From Selaginella moellendorffii (taxonomy: Eukaryota > Streptophyta > Lycopodiopsida > Selaginellales > Selaginellaceae), in NCBI RefSeq assembly GCF_000143415.4, contig NW_003314337.1:37486-76363 (forward strand): a stretch of DNA of 38,878 nt, in the 5' to 3' direction. This document shows, piece after piece, positions 9,761-19,860 of this stretch. The translations under genes and the position numbers were made by a program. Numbering within the stretch: the stretch's first letter is position 1; every line of letters starts with the position of its first letter. The notes beneath the pieces are model-generated. The model did no database searches. It saw nothing but the letters and a program-made list of their open reading frames with translations, and had not been told where the DNA came from.

Positions 9761-10071
9761 GTGATGTTAGTGCTTGAAATACTCTATAATATTTATTCTC
9801 AAATGTTTCTATTTTATTAGGTCTACACTTATCACACACAGTGTTTCAGTCCACACGCTTGATCTTGATGATATGGATGATCATATGGACCGAAGTCAAT
9901 TCCACTTACCTATTTATGCTGAACGTATGGCACAACATTACATACAACACGAGCCTATAGTGAAGGAGCATTCCACTATACCCATTTCTACTTTTCTGGA
10001 TATGGAAGCAGAAAAAGATTGAATATATTCTGATTTTAATATATATTATTTTCTTTTTTTGTAGACTAAAA

Positions 10072-10168
10072 GATTAGTTCATGTCGAACCAATAATCTAC
10101 ATGAGCTTATGGAATACCTTAAACACCTAGATTTTATGTTAAAAATTCTTGGTTCGGGACGAACTAAG
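10072..10168 (+). repeat. Two diverged palindromes downstream of the fusion gene
   Basis: 10072-10097 (core TTAGTTCATGTCGAACCAAT) and 10149-10168 (TTGGTTCGGGACGAACTAAG) repeat the GGTTC...GAACC dyad of the upstream array within 150 bp of the stop codon. The motif therefore brackets the gene on both sides. Confidence 0.6.
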
Positions 10169-10249
10169 GTAATGCCATTAAACTTTTGCTAGTTAGGGGA
10201 TTGTATTGACTTACTTTGACTTTTGTTGACTTTCATTGATTTGAGCTCA

Positions 10250-12330
10250 GCTCGTGAGCTCAACTCAAAAACTACTCAGCCCCGCCTTCTTTACTACAGT
10301 GGCAAATGGTCTCCATTTCCACTTGACATCTCCCTCATGCTCTACTCTATAGTATGGGGTCCATTGTTGTCGCCAAGCTGCCAAAGCCACCCTTTTTTTG
10401 TGTTCCTGGAGTAATGTATCCCTCAAGCAAACTACAGCCAGTGTGAGCCTCCACCAATTTGCCATGATTGCCAAAATCTGAGCATTCTATCCCTCGAAGT
10501 GGTTATGGTTCCGAGCTTCCCAAAATGTCTATACCCCGGATGCCCACCATATCTCCCATCTAGACTGCCCAAGGGCCTCCCACATTGGGGTCCCGACCTC
10601 GGCTCCTACGGTATCCCACTTGAATCGGGTGCCCCATCCTGAATGTCCCCAACAACCAATCTTCCACCAAGCTACTCTTGTGCATGGCCCCCTTGCTTCT
10701 GGGAACCATTGGGTGACATCCCCTTCGCATATTTCAAATCCTGATTGCTCCCTAGTTCCCTTATCGCCTTCACTACCTGCCTCCACTTCGACTTTGCCAC
10801 ATTACACTCCCAGAGGAGGTGTGCTACTGTCTCTAGAGCCCCACATTCTGAACACTTGCGAGCATCCTCCGCTTGAAAATGCTGTCCTACTGGCAAGCCA
10901 TTTGTCACCACAAGCCAAGAGGTGACCTTTGACTTCTCCTGGATTGGTAGTTTCCAGAACAGCATTGTGTTGTCAATCACTTGGTCCACTTCCACTCCTA
11001 TTGCGATCCAGCTTTGCCACAGTCTTGGTATTTTTTCTCTCTTGAATTCCTTGTTCACCATCAGTCTGTTCAGTGCATCCTTAACCTCGTATGTAAAGAA
11101 TCCATTTGCTCCACATCTCCACACTGCTAGGTCCGAGTCTAGGTCTTCTATGAGCTCCTTCCGCCACCATACTAAGTGTCTATCTCCTTCTAGCCAGCAT
11201 GCTGATTCTATCACCTCTATCTGAGTTGGTGACTGTTGCAAGACCTGAATTCATCCTTTTACTTTGTCATTTGTGACCTGAGGCATTGTCTGAATACCCC
11301 CTACCTTGAGGAGAGTGTCTCCTCACACCACTCAAAAAATCCTGCCGAGTTTTTTATTTGGATCCATCACAAAACACACCTCTGTCTCCCCTTCATTCTA
11401 GGCTGGAGTTGGTGCTGTGATGCCCGAGACCATCTCCCAAGTGGAACCTGCTCCCCATCTGGCGTATCCTCCCATTGGATTGCCACAAAGTCCCCAGCAT
11501 GTAGTCTTCTTGCTGGCCATTTATCCATCGTTCTTGCCCCTGTCACTGCCATCAATAGCCTCAGCAGGTCCAGCTGCACATTTCGCCACTTCCATGGCCC
11601 AAAGACTTGGAAGTGCTAGGAAGATTTCTGTTGGTCCGGGTCTATCACTTTGACTAATTGCTTGACTTTCCTGAATCCTCCTTGATGTATGCACCTCCAT
11701 ATAGTGTAGTGGTTCTTGCGGCCCAGTGTTCTGTCCCCTGCTTTGAACAGCTCGTTAAAGAAGAGAGGCTGGTTCAGCTAGTCCTCCACTCTGGTTGGTT
11801 TGACCTGCGTCAATGGGAATGGCTTCCAGAGTCGATGTGAACTCTGGACCAACTGGCCTCCCCCTACCACCTGCATTTTTCCTTCCGCAAACATCCACTG
11901 GGGGTCCTCATCCCACACTCTTGCGAATCCGTGCCTTGGTCTGATCGCCAGCATGCTCTACTTGAAAAGAAGCTTCCAAGCTTGGGCCCCTAATTGGAGG
12001 CCAATTAGTATGACTTTATACCTCAACGCTTTGCTCATGTCACTTGGATTGATTATCCCCAATCCTCCTAGAACTCGTAGCCTCGTTGTGGACTACCATG
12101 CCACTTTGGCCATCATCTGGCCACTAACCAGCGCCCCCTTCCACACATACATATGCACCATTGACCTTATACGTTTGATTGTTGTCTTCAAAACCAGCCA
12201 TATTGAGAGGTGGTACCATGTACACGGTAGTACGATGCTTTTCGCCACCACCACTCTTGCCGGTAGTCCTAGTTTCCGTGGAGCCCATTTTTGAATCGCT
12301 GTCCTGATCCTCTACAACAACATTGAGTTG
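10250..12330 (-). pseudogene. LINE (L1-like) reverse transcriptase remnant, 5'-truncated
   Basis: On the minus strand, frames broken by stops and frameshifts read as the 3' half of a plant L1-type ORF2. Near 12280-12130 there is an RT thumb-like stretch (KWAPRKLGLPARVVVAKS). Near 12050 is GGLGIINPSDMSKAL, equivalent to the GGLGIRN..NKAL segment of plant LINEs. A 189-codon frame at 10672-11241 carries the RT zinc-binding domain (CSECGALETVAHLLWEC; C-x2-C-x7-H-x4-C, about 10804-10854). The catalytic FADD region is absent, being upstream of the truncation. No poly-A tail is evident at the low-coordinate end. Confidence 0.75.
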
Positions 12331-12339
12331 GAGAGGATC

Positions 12340-12945
12340 AATGTTACAGCTTGCTTTGTGATCATTCTCAAGCACTTCGTTGGGAGTTCCACTCCCGCTC
12401 ATGACCTTTTGAGTTGGAGTTTTTAGTCCTTATGTGTTACACTCATTTGGCTTCTGCCTCAACCACTACCACATGGCACCCTTTCGGCTCCTCTTTGGGA
12501 CCTAGGGATTTGATGTCTCACATTTTGGTCTTGGCCTTGATCTTGGACCCAATCTCAATCTCCATCTCAAATTTGACCTCAGACTCCACCATCTCAAACT
12601 TTACTTCTAAATCCACGTCATATTGCACTCCTCAGGCACCATCTCAGACTTCATCTTAGACTTTTTCTCAGACTCAATCCTGACACTTTCCATGTGTCAT
12701 GACACTTGCCATGTATCAATCCTTCTTACGTCCTTTTGTAGAGATTCATTTATTGATTATTTATGCTCATTTCTAAAGCACTTTTGTTTGGAATTTCACC
12801 CCCACACTCAACTTATCAAGTTGAAACTTTTGGTCCAAACGTATTATGCTTATTGGACTTCCACTTTGGTCACTACCATGTAGCACCTTTTTAGTTCCAC
12901 TTTGGGGCTTAGAGATTTGTGTCTCACAACTCCACCATCTATAAA
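12340..12945 (-). repeat. Old antisense family D LTR remnants (two starts)
   Basis: The reverse complement shows two copies of the LTR start (TGTGAGACA..AAATC), one near 12925 and one near 12520. Each is followed by sequence matching 18540-18700 (for example GGGAGTGGAACTCCCAAC). Between them, 12535-12665 holds a degenerate version of the GAGATGGAGTCC minisatellite found in the younger copies. The inner copy ends where the LINE remnant begins (about 12340). Confidence 0.6.
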
Positions 12946-12965
12946 TAAAGTTTGATATCTTTATC

Positions 12966-13198
12966 TGTTATGATCCGGCGCAAAAAGACAAAGATCTAGT
13001 TGCCCAAGACTATGCTACGCCACCTCTTGAGGTTCCTCACCACCCAACCACCCCCGAGCTACCTCAAAAGCTCCACTGCGCCGCCGCTCCACTGTGAGCC
13101 CTAGGGTAGGTTAAGTCCCTTACCCTAACATGCCTTAATATACCCTTGAGCCTCCCTTTGACCGACGTTGACCACGTAGTCAAAGCTGGCGCCTAACA
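12966..13198 (-). repeat. 3' LTR, family A (intact element)
   Basis: Reads TGTTAGGCGCCAG...ATCATAACA on the minus strand. Identical to the other LTR except for one transition (GGCGCC here, GGCACC there). Confidence 0.95.
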
Positions 13199-13211
13199 AT
13201 TCTTCCCCCCC
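13199..13211 (-). other. Polypurine tract, family A
   Basis: On the minus strand GGGGGGGAAGAAT abuts the start of the 3' LTR. Confidence 0.8.
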
Positions 13212-13272
13212 AACAAAGTCCTTGTCCCAAGGACGAGTTGTACCGGTGATCACCCTTTCTGGGGAATCCTGC

Positions 13273-16200
13273 TCAAGCTCCTGGTCCATCTTCCACAGCC
13301 GTATACATCAAGGAGGCATTGGGCCCGTCACTCCGAGATAGTACACCTTTCAACTGGCTGACATAAAATACCGGATGAATTTTCACCCCAACTGGCAGCC
13401 GCACTCGATAAGCCGCTTTACCAATGCACTCCAGCACTTCATATGGACCAGCATATCGATGGGAAAGTTTATCACTCTTCCCTGTCCGTAAAGGCACCAA
13501 GGTGTTCCGCCGCTCACTTGACGGAAAGATCACTCGCACAAAGACGACATCACCCACCTTATATTCCCGGAATTGGCGATGCTCATTGGCAAACTTCTCC
13601 GCTCTATCCTGAGCTGCTTGCAAATTCCGTTTGCACACCACCAGAATCTCATCAAGTTTTGTGGCCAGATCAGTTGCCTCGGAATCAAGCTTATCTTGAA
13701 CGTCCTTACTCAAATGCAATCCCAACTCCACCGCTGTTCGAGGATGCCTTCCAAACATGGCAAAGTAAGGACTTAGCTTGGTTCCACTGTGTTGGCTATT
13801 GTTGTAAGCAAATTGCACCAACGGAAGATATAAATCCCACTGTCCTTGCCTTTGACCAATGCTACAACGTAGCATATCCTCCACCACCTGATTCACACGC
13901 TCAGTTTGCCCATCCGTCTGAGGATGATCTCCACTCGAGAGTTTCAAAGTCACTTGCATAGCCTTTGCAAAGCTTTTCCAAAATCCACTAGTGAACTTTG
14001 AATCTCGATCACTAATGATGTCCTCCGGCAAACCAAAATCAGGAAAAACCTTCTCCAAGTAAACCGCAGCCAAGTCTGAGGCAGTGACAGTCTTCCGAAG
14101 AGCCAACAACCGCACATACTTCGTCAACCGATCCACTATGACCCATACTTGCTCCTTTTGCCTCTGTGTTCGTGGCAAACAAGTGATGAAGTCCATAGAG
14201 ATACTACACCAACGGCTCTGAGGAATAGGTAAAGGTTGCAAAAGTCCCCCCGGCTTCTCCCGTGGCACCTTAACCCGCTGACAAAGCTCACATGATTTAC
14301 AATACTTGAGGATATCAGCCTTCATATTCCTCCAATAAAAGTTGCGCTTAATCAACTCATACATCTTCTTCCCCCCAAAATGACCGGCCTCTGGACGATC
14401 ATGATAGTGGAATAAAACTTGAGTAATTAACGCATCCACCCGTGGCAAATAGACACGGCCATTGTAGTAGAGAATCCCATCTACCAATGAGAAAGGAGCT
14501 TCCATCTGGTCTCGCAAAGAGGCCACCTCAGCATCCTGAGCCTGAGCATGCTCAACCAACTGCCCAAACTCGCTGACCACCTTACTCAAATGATGACAAA
14601 ATCGTGTTCGTAACGTCGTCACATGACGAACACGAGATGAAGCATCCGCCACCACATTTGATTTTCCCGGACGATGCTCAATAGGAAACTCCCCAAACTC
14701 CATGAGTTTGACCATCCAACGAGCTTGCCTAGTGTTCAACTCCTTCTGTGTGAAAAGATACACAAGTGGTTTGTGATCTGTCAACACCACGAACACTGCA
14801 CCATAAAGATAGTGTCGCCACGTACGCAAAGCATGAACAATAGAGAGTAACTCTTGCTCATATGTGGAATAGCGTTGCTCCGCGGAATTCAAAGTTCGAC
14901 TCTCATATGCAATAGGCTGTCCCTCTTGCATGAGAACTCCTCCCAGTGCATAACCACTCGCATCGCATGTCACCTCGTAAGGCTTCGATGGATCAGCAAT
15001 GCGAAGCACTGGAGCCTCGATCAACAATCGTTTCAGCGCCACAAAACTCTCCTCTTGTGGCGTCTTCCACTCGAATGGCACATTCTTGCGTAACAACCGC
15101 GTCAACGGAATAGCCACCTCTGCAAACTTATGCTGGAAACGTCGGTAGTAACTAGCCATACCAAGAAAACTGCGCAACTCGGCCACTGTAGTTGGTGTAG
15201 GCCAGTTTTCCACCACAGCCACCTTCCTTGGATCCGTCTTGACACCCTTAGATGTCACAATATGGCCTAGATATTCCACCTCCGACTTTGCAAATTCACA
15301 TTTGCTCTTCTTCGCATAAAGTTTGCTGTCTCGAAGTAACGAAAGAACCTTGCGCAAATGCACCCTATGCTCCTCCATATTCTTGCTAAAAACAAGAATA
15401 TCATCCAAGAAAATCTCCACAAACTCATGAAGATAACGCCCAAATACCTCCGTCATCAACCGAGTAAATGTGGCCGGTGCATTCGTCAAACCAAACGGCA
15501 TAACGGTAAACTCAAAATGTCTGAAGTTTGTGTTGAATGCTGTCTTGGAGATAGATGCATCATCCATTGCAATCTGATGATATCCACTCCTCAGATCAAT
15601 CTTGGTAAACACTCGTGCTTCACCAAGCTTGTCTAGGATATCATCCACACGTGGCATCGGCATCTTGTCCTTCACTATCTTCTTGTTTAAAGCACGGTAG
15701 TCAATACACATCCGCATTGAACCGTCCTTCTTCTTCACAAGCAAGACCGGAGCACCAAACGGAGACTTACTTGGCTGAATAAATCCAAACTCAAGTAACT
15801 CCTTGACTTGTCGTTGAACTTCTTGCTCCTCCGCATAACTTAACCGAAATGGACGCCGGTAAATTGGCCGCGTCCCCGGCTCCAATGTAATCCCATGCTC
15901 CACACCTCGTAATGGAGGCAATCCATGAGGAAGTTCAGATGGAAAAACATTAGAAAACTCATCAAGTACATCCCATACTGCTGCTTCTCCCCCACACGTG
16001 CCTTGGTCCCCCAAGTCACGAACAAACAGCAAGTAACTTGAAAGTGCTTTTCCATTACGACAAGCCTGCTTCAAAGATGTAGCAGAGAGCATAACAACTG
16101 GTGGTTGAACGCCCTCGCCAAACCACACATCTTTAACGCCACCATACTCCAGTGAGATATGCTTAATGCTCCACTTGATCTCTGGATCCACCTTCACCAA

Positions 16201-17637
16201 CCATGGCATCCCAAGAATGAGATCCACACGATGGATATCCGCGAGATAAAAAGTCTCCACAAGTGTGGTTTTGCCAACCAACACTTCCAGCCCCTCGACA
16301 CAAGCATCGAAATGCTGAGCAAAGGTAGCTGCACCTTCCACTGTGTATGGAACAACTCCACGTGTGTTCAGGCGATGCTCCGCAACAAACTTTGCCGAAA
16401 CAAAGTTGTCATCGCTCCCACTATCCAGTAAAATCCGCATTGGATCGCCACGGAACACGCCCTCCAGCATTAAAGCTGATTCACGTGTATCCTCGAGCTC
16501 CATCTTGTTCCACACACAGTTGAGTTGACGAGCAACGATCGAAAGTCTCTTCCTCCGACTGGAATGGTCGTTCTCGTCATCCTCACGCTGTAAAGCTTGC
16601 AACTTTTTAGTATCTGACTTACCGTGAGAAGATGATTGGCCATTCTTCTTGTCCTGCTGCTTGTTCTTCAACTGCGGACAATCAGCCTTGTAGTGTCCAA
16701 GTTTGCCGCAATGATGACAACCCTGTCTATAATTCTTCACAAAGAACTTCTGCTTCTTGGACCCCTTTGCATCTGAAGTAGTCACCACTGACTTCAACTT
16801 GTGATGCTTGTTCCCCTCCTTGTGTCCACGGCGATCATCACGACGATTCGCGACAGAAGGACTCCGCAAACGCTTGCGAGACTTGTGCTTGTCATTGTCA
16901 AGGCGACGAGCCACATCAAAGAGCTCCTCCAAACTCTTTGTAGGCTGAGAATGACGCAAGTGTTGCCGCATACTCTCACTATGGAGGCCATCAATGAAGT
17001 AGGACTTGTTCTGATCTGGATCCTTCGTTAGAACACGACTAATCAAGCGAGTAAGCTTCTCAATATAGTCCCCAAGCGTCATTTTCCCTTGCTGGAAATG
17101 GCGAAGTTCTGTACGAACATTCTCCACGTCGTAATGAGGGGCAAAACGTAAACAAAAAGCAGCCTCAAACTCATCCATGGTAGACACCGGTGGTTTCTTA
17201 TCCGCAACACGGGACTCCTCAAGCCAATTCCACCATCGAAGACCCGCATCACGCAAAACCATCGGAATAGCCACTAAAGCCTCTGCATCTGGAGTTCCTT
17301 TAGCAGCCAAGAACTTCTTCACATTGGCTAGCCAAGCGAGACACTCGTCCACACCACCATCACCGGAAAAGGTTGGAATCTTGAGTCGATCTACCAAAGA
17401 AGGCTTACTTGGAGTGCTACCCCGTCCAGCCTCGAGTGCCTCAACACGCCCACGCATGGTATCCATCATGCCATGCATCTCGTCTTGCATCTCTTGCTGA
17501 TTTTTATTAAGGGCTCGCAGCTCATGAACCACATCTTGAATGGTCCAAATCTCCGCAGCTTCGTCGGCACCATCGTCGGCACCACCGTCGGCACCACCAT
17601 CGATGATAGGATTCCAGCGTTCAGCTTGGTCGGCCAT
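13273..17637 (-). CDS. Ty3/gypsy Gag-Pol polyprotein, intact, 1454 residues
   Basis: The start is the ATG at 17637 (MADQAERWNP); an upstream in-frame TTG belongs to the leader. Domains by residue: gag core 80-250; CCHC knuckle 307-320 (CHHCGKLGHYKADC); protease with LLDSGSDDNF near 404; reverse transcriptase about 595-775 with FLDD at 743-746; RNase H from CDASG (891) past TDHKP; integrase zinc finger (H..H..CKSCELC, about 1077-1119); integrase core with D1149, D1210 and E1246 (D-x35-E); then a GPY-like module ending HPVFYVSQLK. The frame stops about 30 residues later without a chromodomain. Gag and Pol share one frame, so stoichiometry must be set after translation. FLDD replaces the usual YxDD tyrosine, as in many plant Ty3 elements. 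There is no internal stop or frameshift. Confidence 0.95.
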   Translation of the reverse strand: MADQAERWNPIIDGGADGGADDGADEAAEIWTIQDVVHELRALNKNQQEMQDEMHGMMDTMRGRVEALEAGRGSTPSKPSLVDRLKIPTFSGDGGVDECLAWLANVKKFLAAKGTPDAEALVAIPMVLRDAGLRWWNWLEESRVADKKPPVSTMDEFEAAFCLRFAPHYDVENVRTELRHFQQGKMTLGDYIEKLTRLISRVLTKDPDQNKSYFIDGLHSESMRQHLRHSQPTKSLEELFDVARRLDNDKHKSRKRLRSPSVANRRDDRRGHKEGNKHHKLKSVVTTSDAKGSKKQKFFVKNYRQGCHHCGKLGHYKADCPQLKNKQQDKKNGQSSSHGKSDTKKLQALQREDDENDHSSRRKRLSIVARQLNCVWNKMELEDTRESALMLEGVFRGDPMRILLDSGSDDNFVSAKFVAEHRLNTRGVVPYTVEGAATFAQHFDACVEGLEVLVGKTTLVETFYLADIHRVDLILGMPWLVKVDPEIKWSIKHISLEYGGVKDVWFGEGVQPPVVMLSATSLKQACRNGKALSSYLLFVRDLGDQGTCGGEAAVWDVLDEFSNVFPSELPHGLPPLRGVEHGITLEPGTRPIYRRPFRLSYAEEQEVQRQVKELLEFGFIQPSKSPFGAPVLLVKKKDGSMRMCIDYRALNKKIVKDKMPMPRVDDILDKLGEARVFTKIDLRSGYHQIAMDDASISKTAFNTNFRHFEFTVMPFGLTNAPATFTRLMTEVFGRYLHEFVEIFLDDILVFSKNMEEHRVHLRKVLSLLRDSKLYAKKSKCEFAKSEVEYLGHIVTSKGVKTDPRKVAVVENWPTPTTVAELRSFLGMASYYRRFQHKFAEVAIPLTRLLRKNVPFEWKTPQEESFVALKRLLIEAPVLRIADPSKPYEVTCDASGYALGGVLMQEGQPIAYESRTLNSAEQRYSTYEQELLSIVHALRTWRHYLYGAVFVVLTDHKPLVYLFTQKELNTRQARWMVKLMEFGEFPIEHRPGKSNVVADASSRVRHVTTLRTRFCHHLSKVVSEFGQLVEHAQAQDAEVASLRDQMEAPFSLVDGILYYNGRVYLPRVDALITQVLFHYHDRPEAGHFGGKKMYELIKRNFYWRNMKADILKYCKSCELCQRVKVPREKPGGLLQPLPIPQSRWCSISMDFITCLPRTQRQKEQVWVIVDRLTKYVRLLALRKTVTASDLAAVYLEKVFPDFGLPEDIISDRDSKFTSGFWKSFAKAMQVTLKLSSGDHPQTDGQTERVNQVVEDMLRCSIGQRQGQWDLYLPLVQFAYNNSQHSGTKLSPYFAMFGRHPRTAVELGLHLSKDVQDKLDSEATDLATKLDEILVVCKRNLQAAQDRAEKFANEHRQFREYKVGDVVFVRVIFPSSERRNTLVPLRTGKSDKLSHRYAGPYEVLECIGKAAYRVRLPVGVKIHPVFYVSQLKGVLSRSDGPNASLMYTAVEDGPGA

Positions 17638-17648
17638 CGCAACCAATT

Positions 17649-17659
17649 CTCTGATACCA
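17649..17659 (-). other. Primer binding site (tRNA-iMet), family A
   Basis: TGGTATCAGAG on the minus strand, one base inside the 5' LTR. Confidence 0.9.
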
Positions 17660-17660
17660 A

Positions 17661-17893
17661 TGTTATGATCCGGCGCAAAAAGACAAAGATCTAGTTGCCC
17701 AAGACTATGCTACGCCACCTCTTGAGGTTCCTCACCACCCAACCACCCCCGAGCTACCTCAAAAGCTCCACTGCGCCGCCGCTCCACTGTGAGCCCTAGG
17801 GTAGGTTAAGTCCCTTACCCTAACATGCCTTAATATACCCTTGAGCCTCCCTTTGACCGACGTTGACCACGTAGTCAAAGCTGGTGCCTAACA
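17661..17893 (-). repeat. 5' LTR, family A (intact element)
   Basis: 233 bp, TGTTAGGCACCAG to GGATCATAACA on the minus strand. It is followed in + coordinates by the TTATC target duplication. Confidence 0.95.
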
Positions 17894-18159
17894 TTATCAA
17901 ACGATAAACCATTTATAAAGTAACTCTATATGATTTTCATCCTTAACACCATGCCAATATTTGTTATTAATTTGACACTAAAGGCTCACCATGCCTTCCC
18001 ACTAGCACTTTTAATCAAATTGTCCTCCCGTCAATAATGGTACACAACACCTTAAGCCTAGCATAATAGTTGCGCTTCAAGTAGGTGAAGTTGCTCCTTA
18101 TCTAGATGTGTAATTAGGGAGGATGTATTGATTAGGCATGCATCCTTCTGCTTATCAGA
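17894..18159. other. No recognised feature before the gap
   Basis: AT-rich flank of the young Ty3 insertion with no gene or repeat structure that I can name. It ends at the assembly gap. Confidence 0.4.
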
Positions 18160-18259
18160 NNNNNNNNNNNNNNNNNNNNNNNNNNNNNNNNNNNNNNNNN
18201 NNNNNNNNNNNNNNNNNNNNNNNNNNNNNNNNNNNNNNNNNNNNNNNNNNNNNNNNNNN
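18160..18259. other. Assembly gap (100 N)
   Basis: Exactly 100 undetermined bases, the usual arbitrary scaffold gap size, so the true distance is unknown. Confidence 0.98.
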
Positions 18260-19000
18260 ACAATAAAAGAGTCATAAGATTATCCATATAGTTGAGGCTG
18301 GTGCTCATGAATTTGAGACCAGAATTAATGACTATGAGAGGTCAAATATGGATGAGGACACGAGTCTTTGAAATGGTAGTCGGGGCTACCTTTTATAAAT
18401 GTTGGAAAAAACCCAAGGAGTTGGGGGTGTATTTAGAGGATGAGTTGGTATTCTCATCATAGGGACAGATAGTCCTAAAGGGCAAAGGTAGCCCACAAGG
18501 AACGAAAAATAATCAAGTGTTGGAGTAACACTTTGTGAGACACAAAATCCCTAGGCCCCAAAGTGGAGCCAAAAGGGTGCCACGTGGTAGTGGCTGAAGC
18601 GAAAGCCAAACGAACGTAACATGTTTGGACTAAAAGCTCTGACTTGAAAGGTCGAGAGCGGGAGTGGAACTCCCAACAAAGTGCTCGAGGAACAAGCACG
18701 AAGCGAGCAATAAGCGAGGCTCCAAAAAGGGACCCAAAAGGACCAACACATGACATGTGGAAGTATCTAAGATGGAGTCCAAGATGGAGTCCGAGCTGGA
18801 GTCCGAGATGGAGTCCGAGGTGGAGTTCGAGGTGGAGTCCGAGATGGAGTCCGAGATGGAGTCCGAGATGGAGTCCGAGATGGAGTCCGAGGTGGAGTCC
18901 GAGATGAAGTCTGAGATGGACTAAGATGGAGTCCGAGATGGACCCGAGATGGAGTCCGAGATGGACCGAGATGGAGTCCGAGATGGACCCGAGATGGAGT
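18260..19000 (+). repeat. 741-bp block identical to 19603-20343
   Basis: Every base I compared matches at an offset of 1343. The first difference is at 19001 (T against C). The block starts exactly at the gap edge. It contains the end of a family D internal region and most of a family D LTR. It may be a real tandem unit or a duplicated contig end. Confidence 0.9.
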
Positions 19001-19198
19001 TCGAGATGGACCCGAGATGGAGTTCGAAATGGACCCAAGATGGAGTTCAAGATGGACTTAAGATGGAGTCCAAGATGGACCCGAGATGGAGTCCCCAAGT
19101 CCTGAATTAGACTTATGGAGGTTGTGAATAAGACTCCTCCAAGAGGTCAGAGGTGTGGTTAAGTGACTAAAGTAGAATGGAAAAATTAGTCGTTTACA
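18518..19198 (+). repeat. Family D LTR with embedded minisatellite
   Basis: Starts TGTTGGAGTAACAC and ends GTCGTTTACA, 681 bp. A TGGTATCGAAG sequence (19202-19212), a near match to the initiator-tRNA primer site, follows three bases later. The LTR identity is supported by this primer site and by the second start at 19861. The minisatellite at 18769-19094 lies inside the LTR. Confidence 0.55.
18769..19094 (+). repeat. Minisatellite, 12-bp unit GAGATGGAGTCC and variants
   Basis: Near-perfect tandem GAGATGGAGTCC units change midway to a mixture with GAGATGGACCC. All frames stay open on both strands because the unit lacks stops, giving false WSPR- and TPSR-type proteins. The strand is strongly purine-rich. 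Confidence 0.9.
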
Positions 19199-19860
19199 AT
19201 TTGGTATCGAAGTTGTTCCTTAGTCTAACTTTTATTGGTGTTTAAGTATATCACCACTAGTGTTGGCATCAGAAGGTCCTAGAGGTAGGCCTATCCTTGA
19301 GGAGTAGTAGGTTGGAAAGACATAACTCTCCACTACAGTTCATATATGAAGTTGTAGGCAAAGTGGTGGATAGAAAAGGGCCAATAAAGGAACAACTTTG
19401 GGATCTTGGGAATAGTATAAGATTTTCCTCAAAGAGTTGAGGGGGCCAATCTGGGAATGTCTTTGGGATCTTGGGAACAATATAAAATCTTCCTTAGAGA
19501 GTTGAGGATGTGATGCAGATGAGCGTTTGACTTAGCAAACTGGCTAATGTAGTTGTGGTAAATAACTATAGTTGGGATCATGGGAAAGATAGAGACTCTA
19601 AAACAATAAAAGAGTCATAAGATTATCCATATAGTTGAGGCTGGTGCTCATGAATTTGAGACCAGAATTAATGACTATGAGAGGTCAAATATGGATGAGG
19701 ACACGAGTCTTTGAAATGGTAGTCGGGGCTACCTTTTATAAATGTTGGAAAAAACCCAAGGAGTTGGGGGTGTATTTAGAGGATGAGTTGGTATTCTCAT
19801 CATAGGGACAGATAGTCCTAAAGGGCAAAGGTAGCCCACAAGGAACGAAAAATAATCAAG
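19199..19860 (+). mobile_element. Family D short internal region between two LTR starts
   Basis: 662 bp, beginning with the primer-site-like TGGTATCGAAG and ending at the next TGTTGGAG. No coding frame is present, so the family is non-autonomous. The last 258 bases equal 18260-18517, so LTR and internal region repeat in tandem with a 1343-bp period. A diverged copy of its right half lies at 21540-21880. Confidence 0.55.

Larger units (their letters stand above)
5408..10022 (+). pseudogene. Decayed 11-exon gene: ParB/sulfiredoxin-like domain fused to a beta-class DNA methyltransferase fold
   Basis: Exons with consensus GT..AG borders and matching phases: 5408-5472, 6227-7233, 7281-7491, 7540-7738, 7790-8162, 8220-8428, 8493-8693, 8755-8870, 8925-9359, 9411-9760, 9821-10022. 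Together they would encode about 1120 residues. Order: lysine-rich start, Gly/Ala/Val-rich low-complexity stretch, ParB-like domain, a helical middle with a Cys cluster (YCPCTHERELC), a Glu/Pro linker, then a methyltransferase fold. Breaks: one frameshift near 6300, and stops at 6635 (TAG), 7106, 7130 and 7145 (TGA), 7441 (TAG) and 9696 (TGA). Each stop is explainable by one C-to-T or G-to-A change. The start codon was not found; a TGA at 5405-5407 precedes exon 1. ParB plus N6/N4-methyltransferase fusions are known in bacteria and phages. Here nine introns of 47-64 bp show long residence in the nucleus. The function is unknown, and I do not recognise a named plant family. Confidence 0.7.
12966..17893 (-). 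mobile_element. Complete young Ty3 retrotransposon, family A
   Basis: Two 233-bp LTRs, a tRNA-iMet primer site, one uninterrupted gag-pol frame and a polypurine tract lie in the standard order on the minus strand. The unit is bounded by a perfect 5-bp duplication TTATC (12961-12965 and 17894-17898). The LTRs differ at a single base (C at 13190, T at 17885), so the insertion is recent. The order gag, PR, RT, RNase H, integrase and the initiator-tRNA primer place it in Ty3/gypsy, near the chromovirus side. No chromodomain follows the integrase. It looks competent for transposition in cis. Confidence 0.95.

Noticed and set aside
6227-10022. Bacterial or phage contamination as source of the ParB-like/methyltransferase gene
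   Set aside because: Nine short introns with plant-type borders and flanking plant retroelements place it in the nuclear genome.
10529-10786. 85-codon minus-strand frame as a separate gene
   Set aside because: It is an out-of-frame reading of the LINE 3' region next to the zinc-binding domain.
15840-17500. Plus-strand and other-frame open frames opposite the gag-pol gene
   Set aside because: Shadows of a strongly coding frame; the same shadows recur in the copy at 2641-4482.
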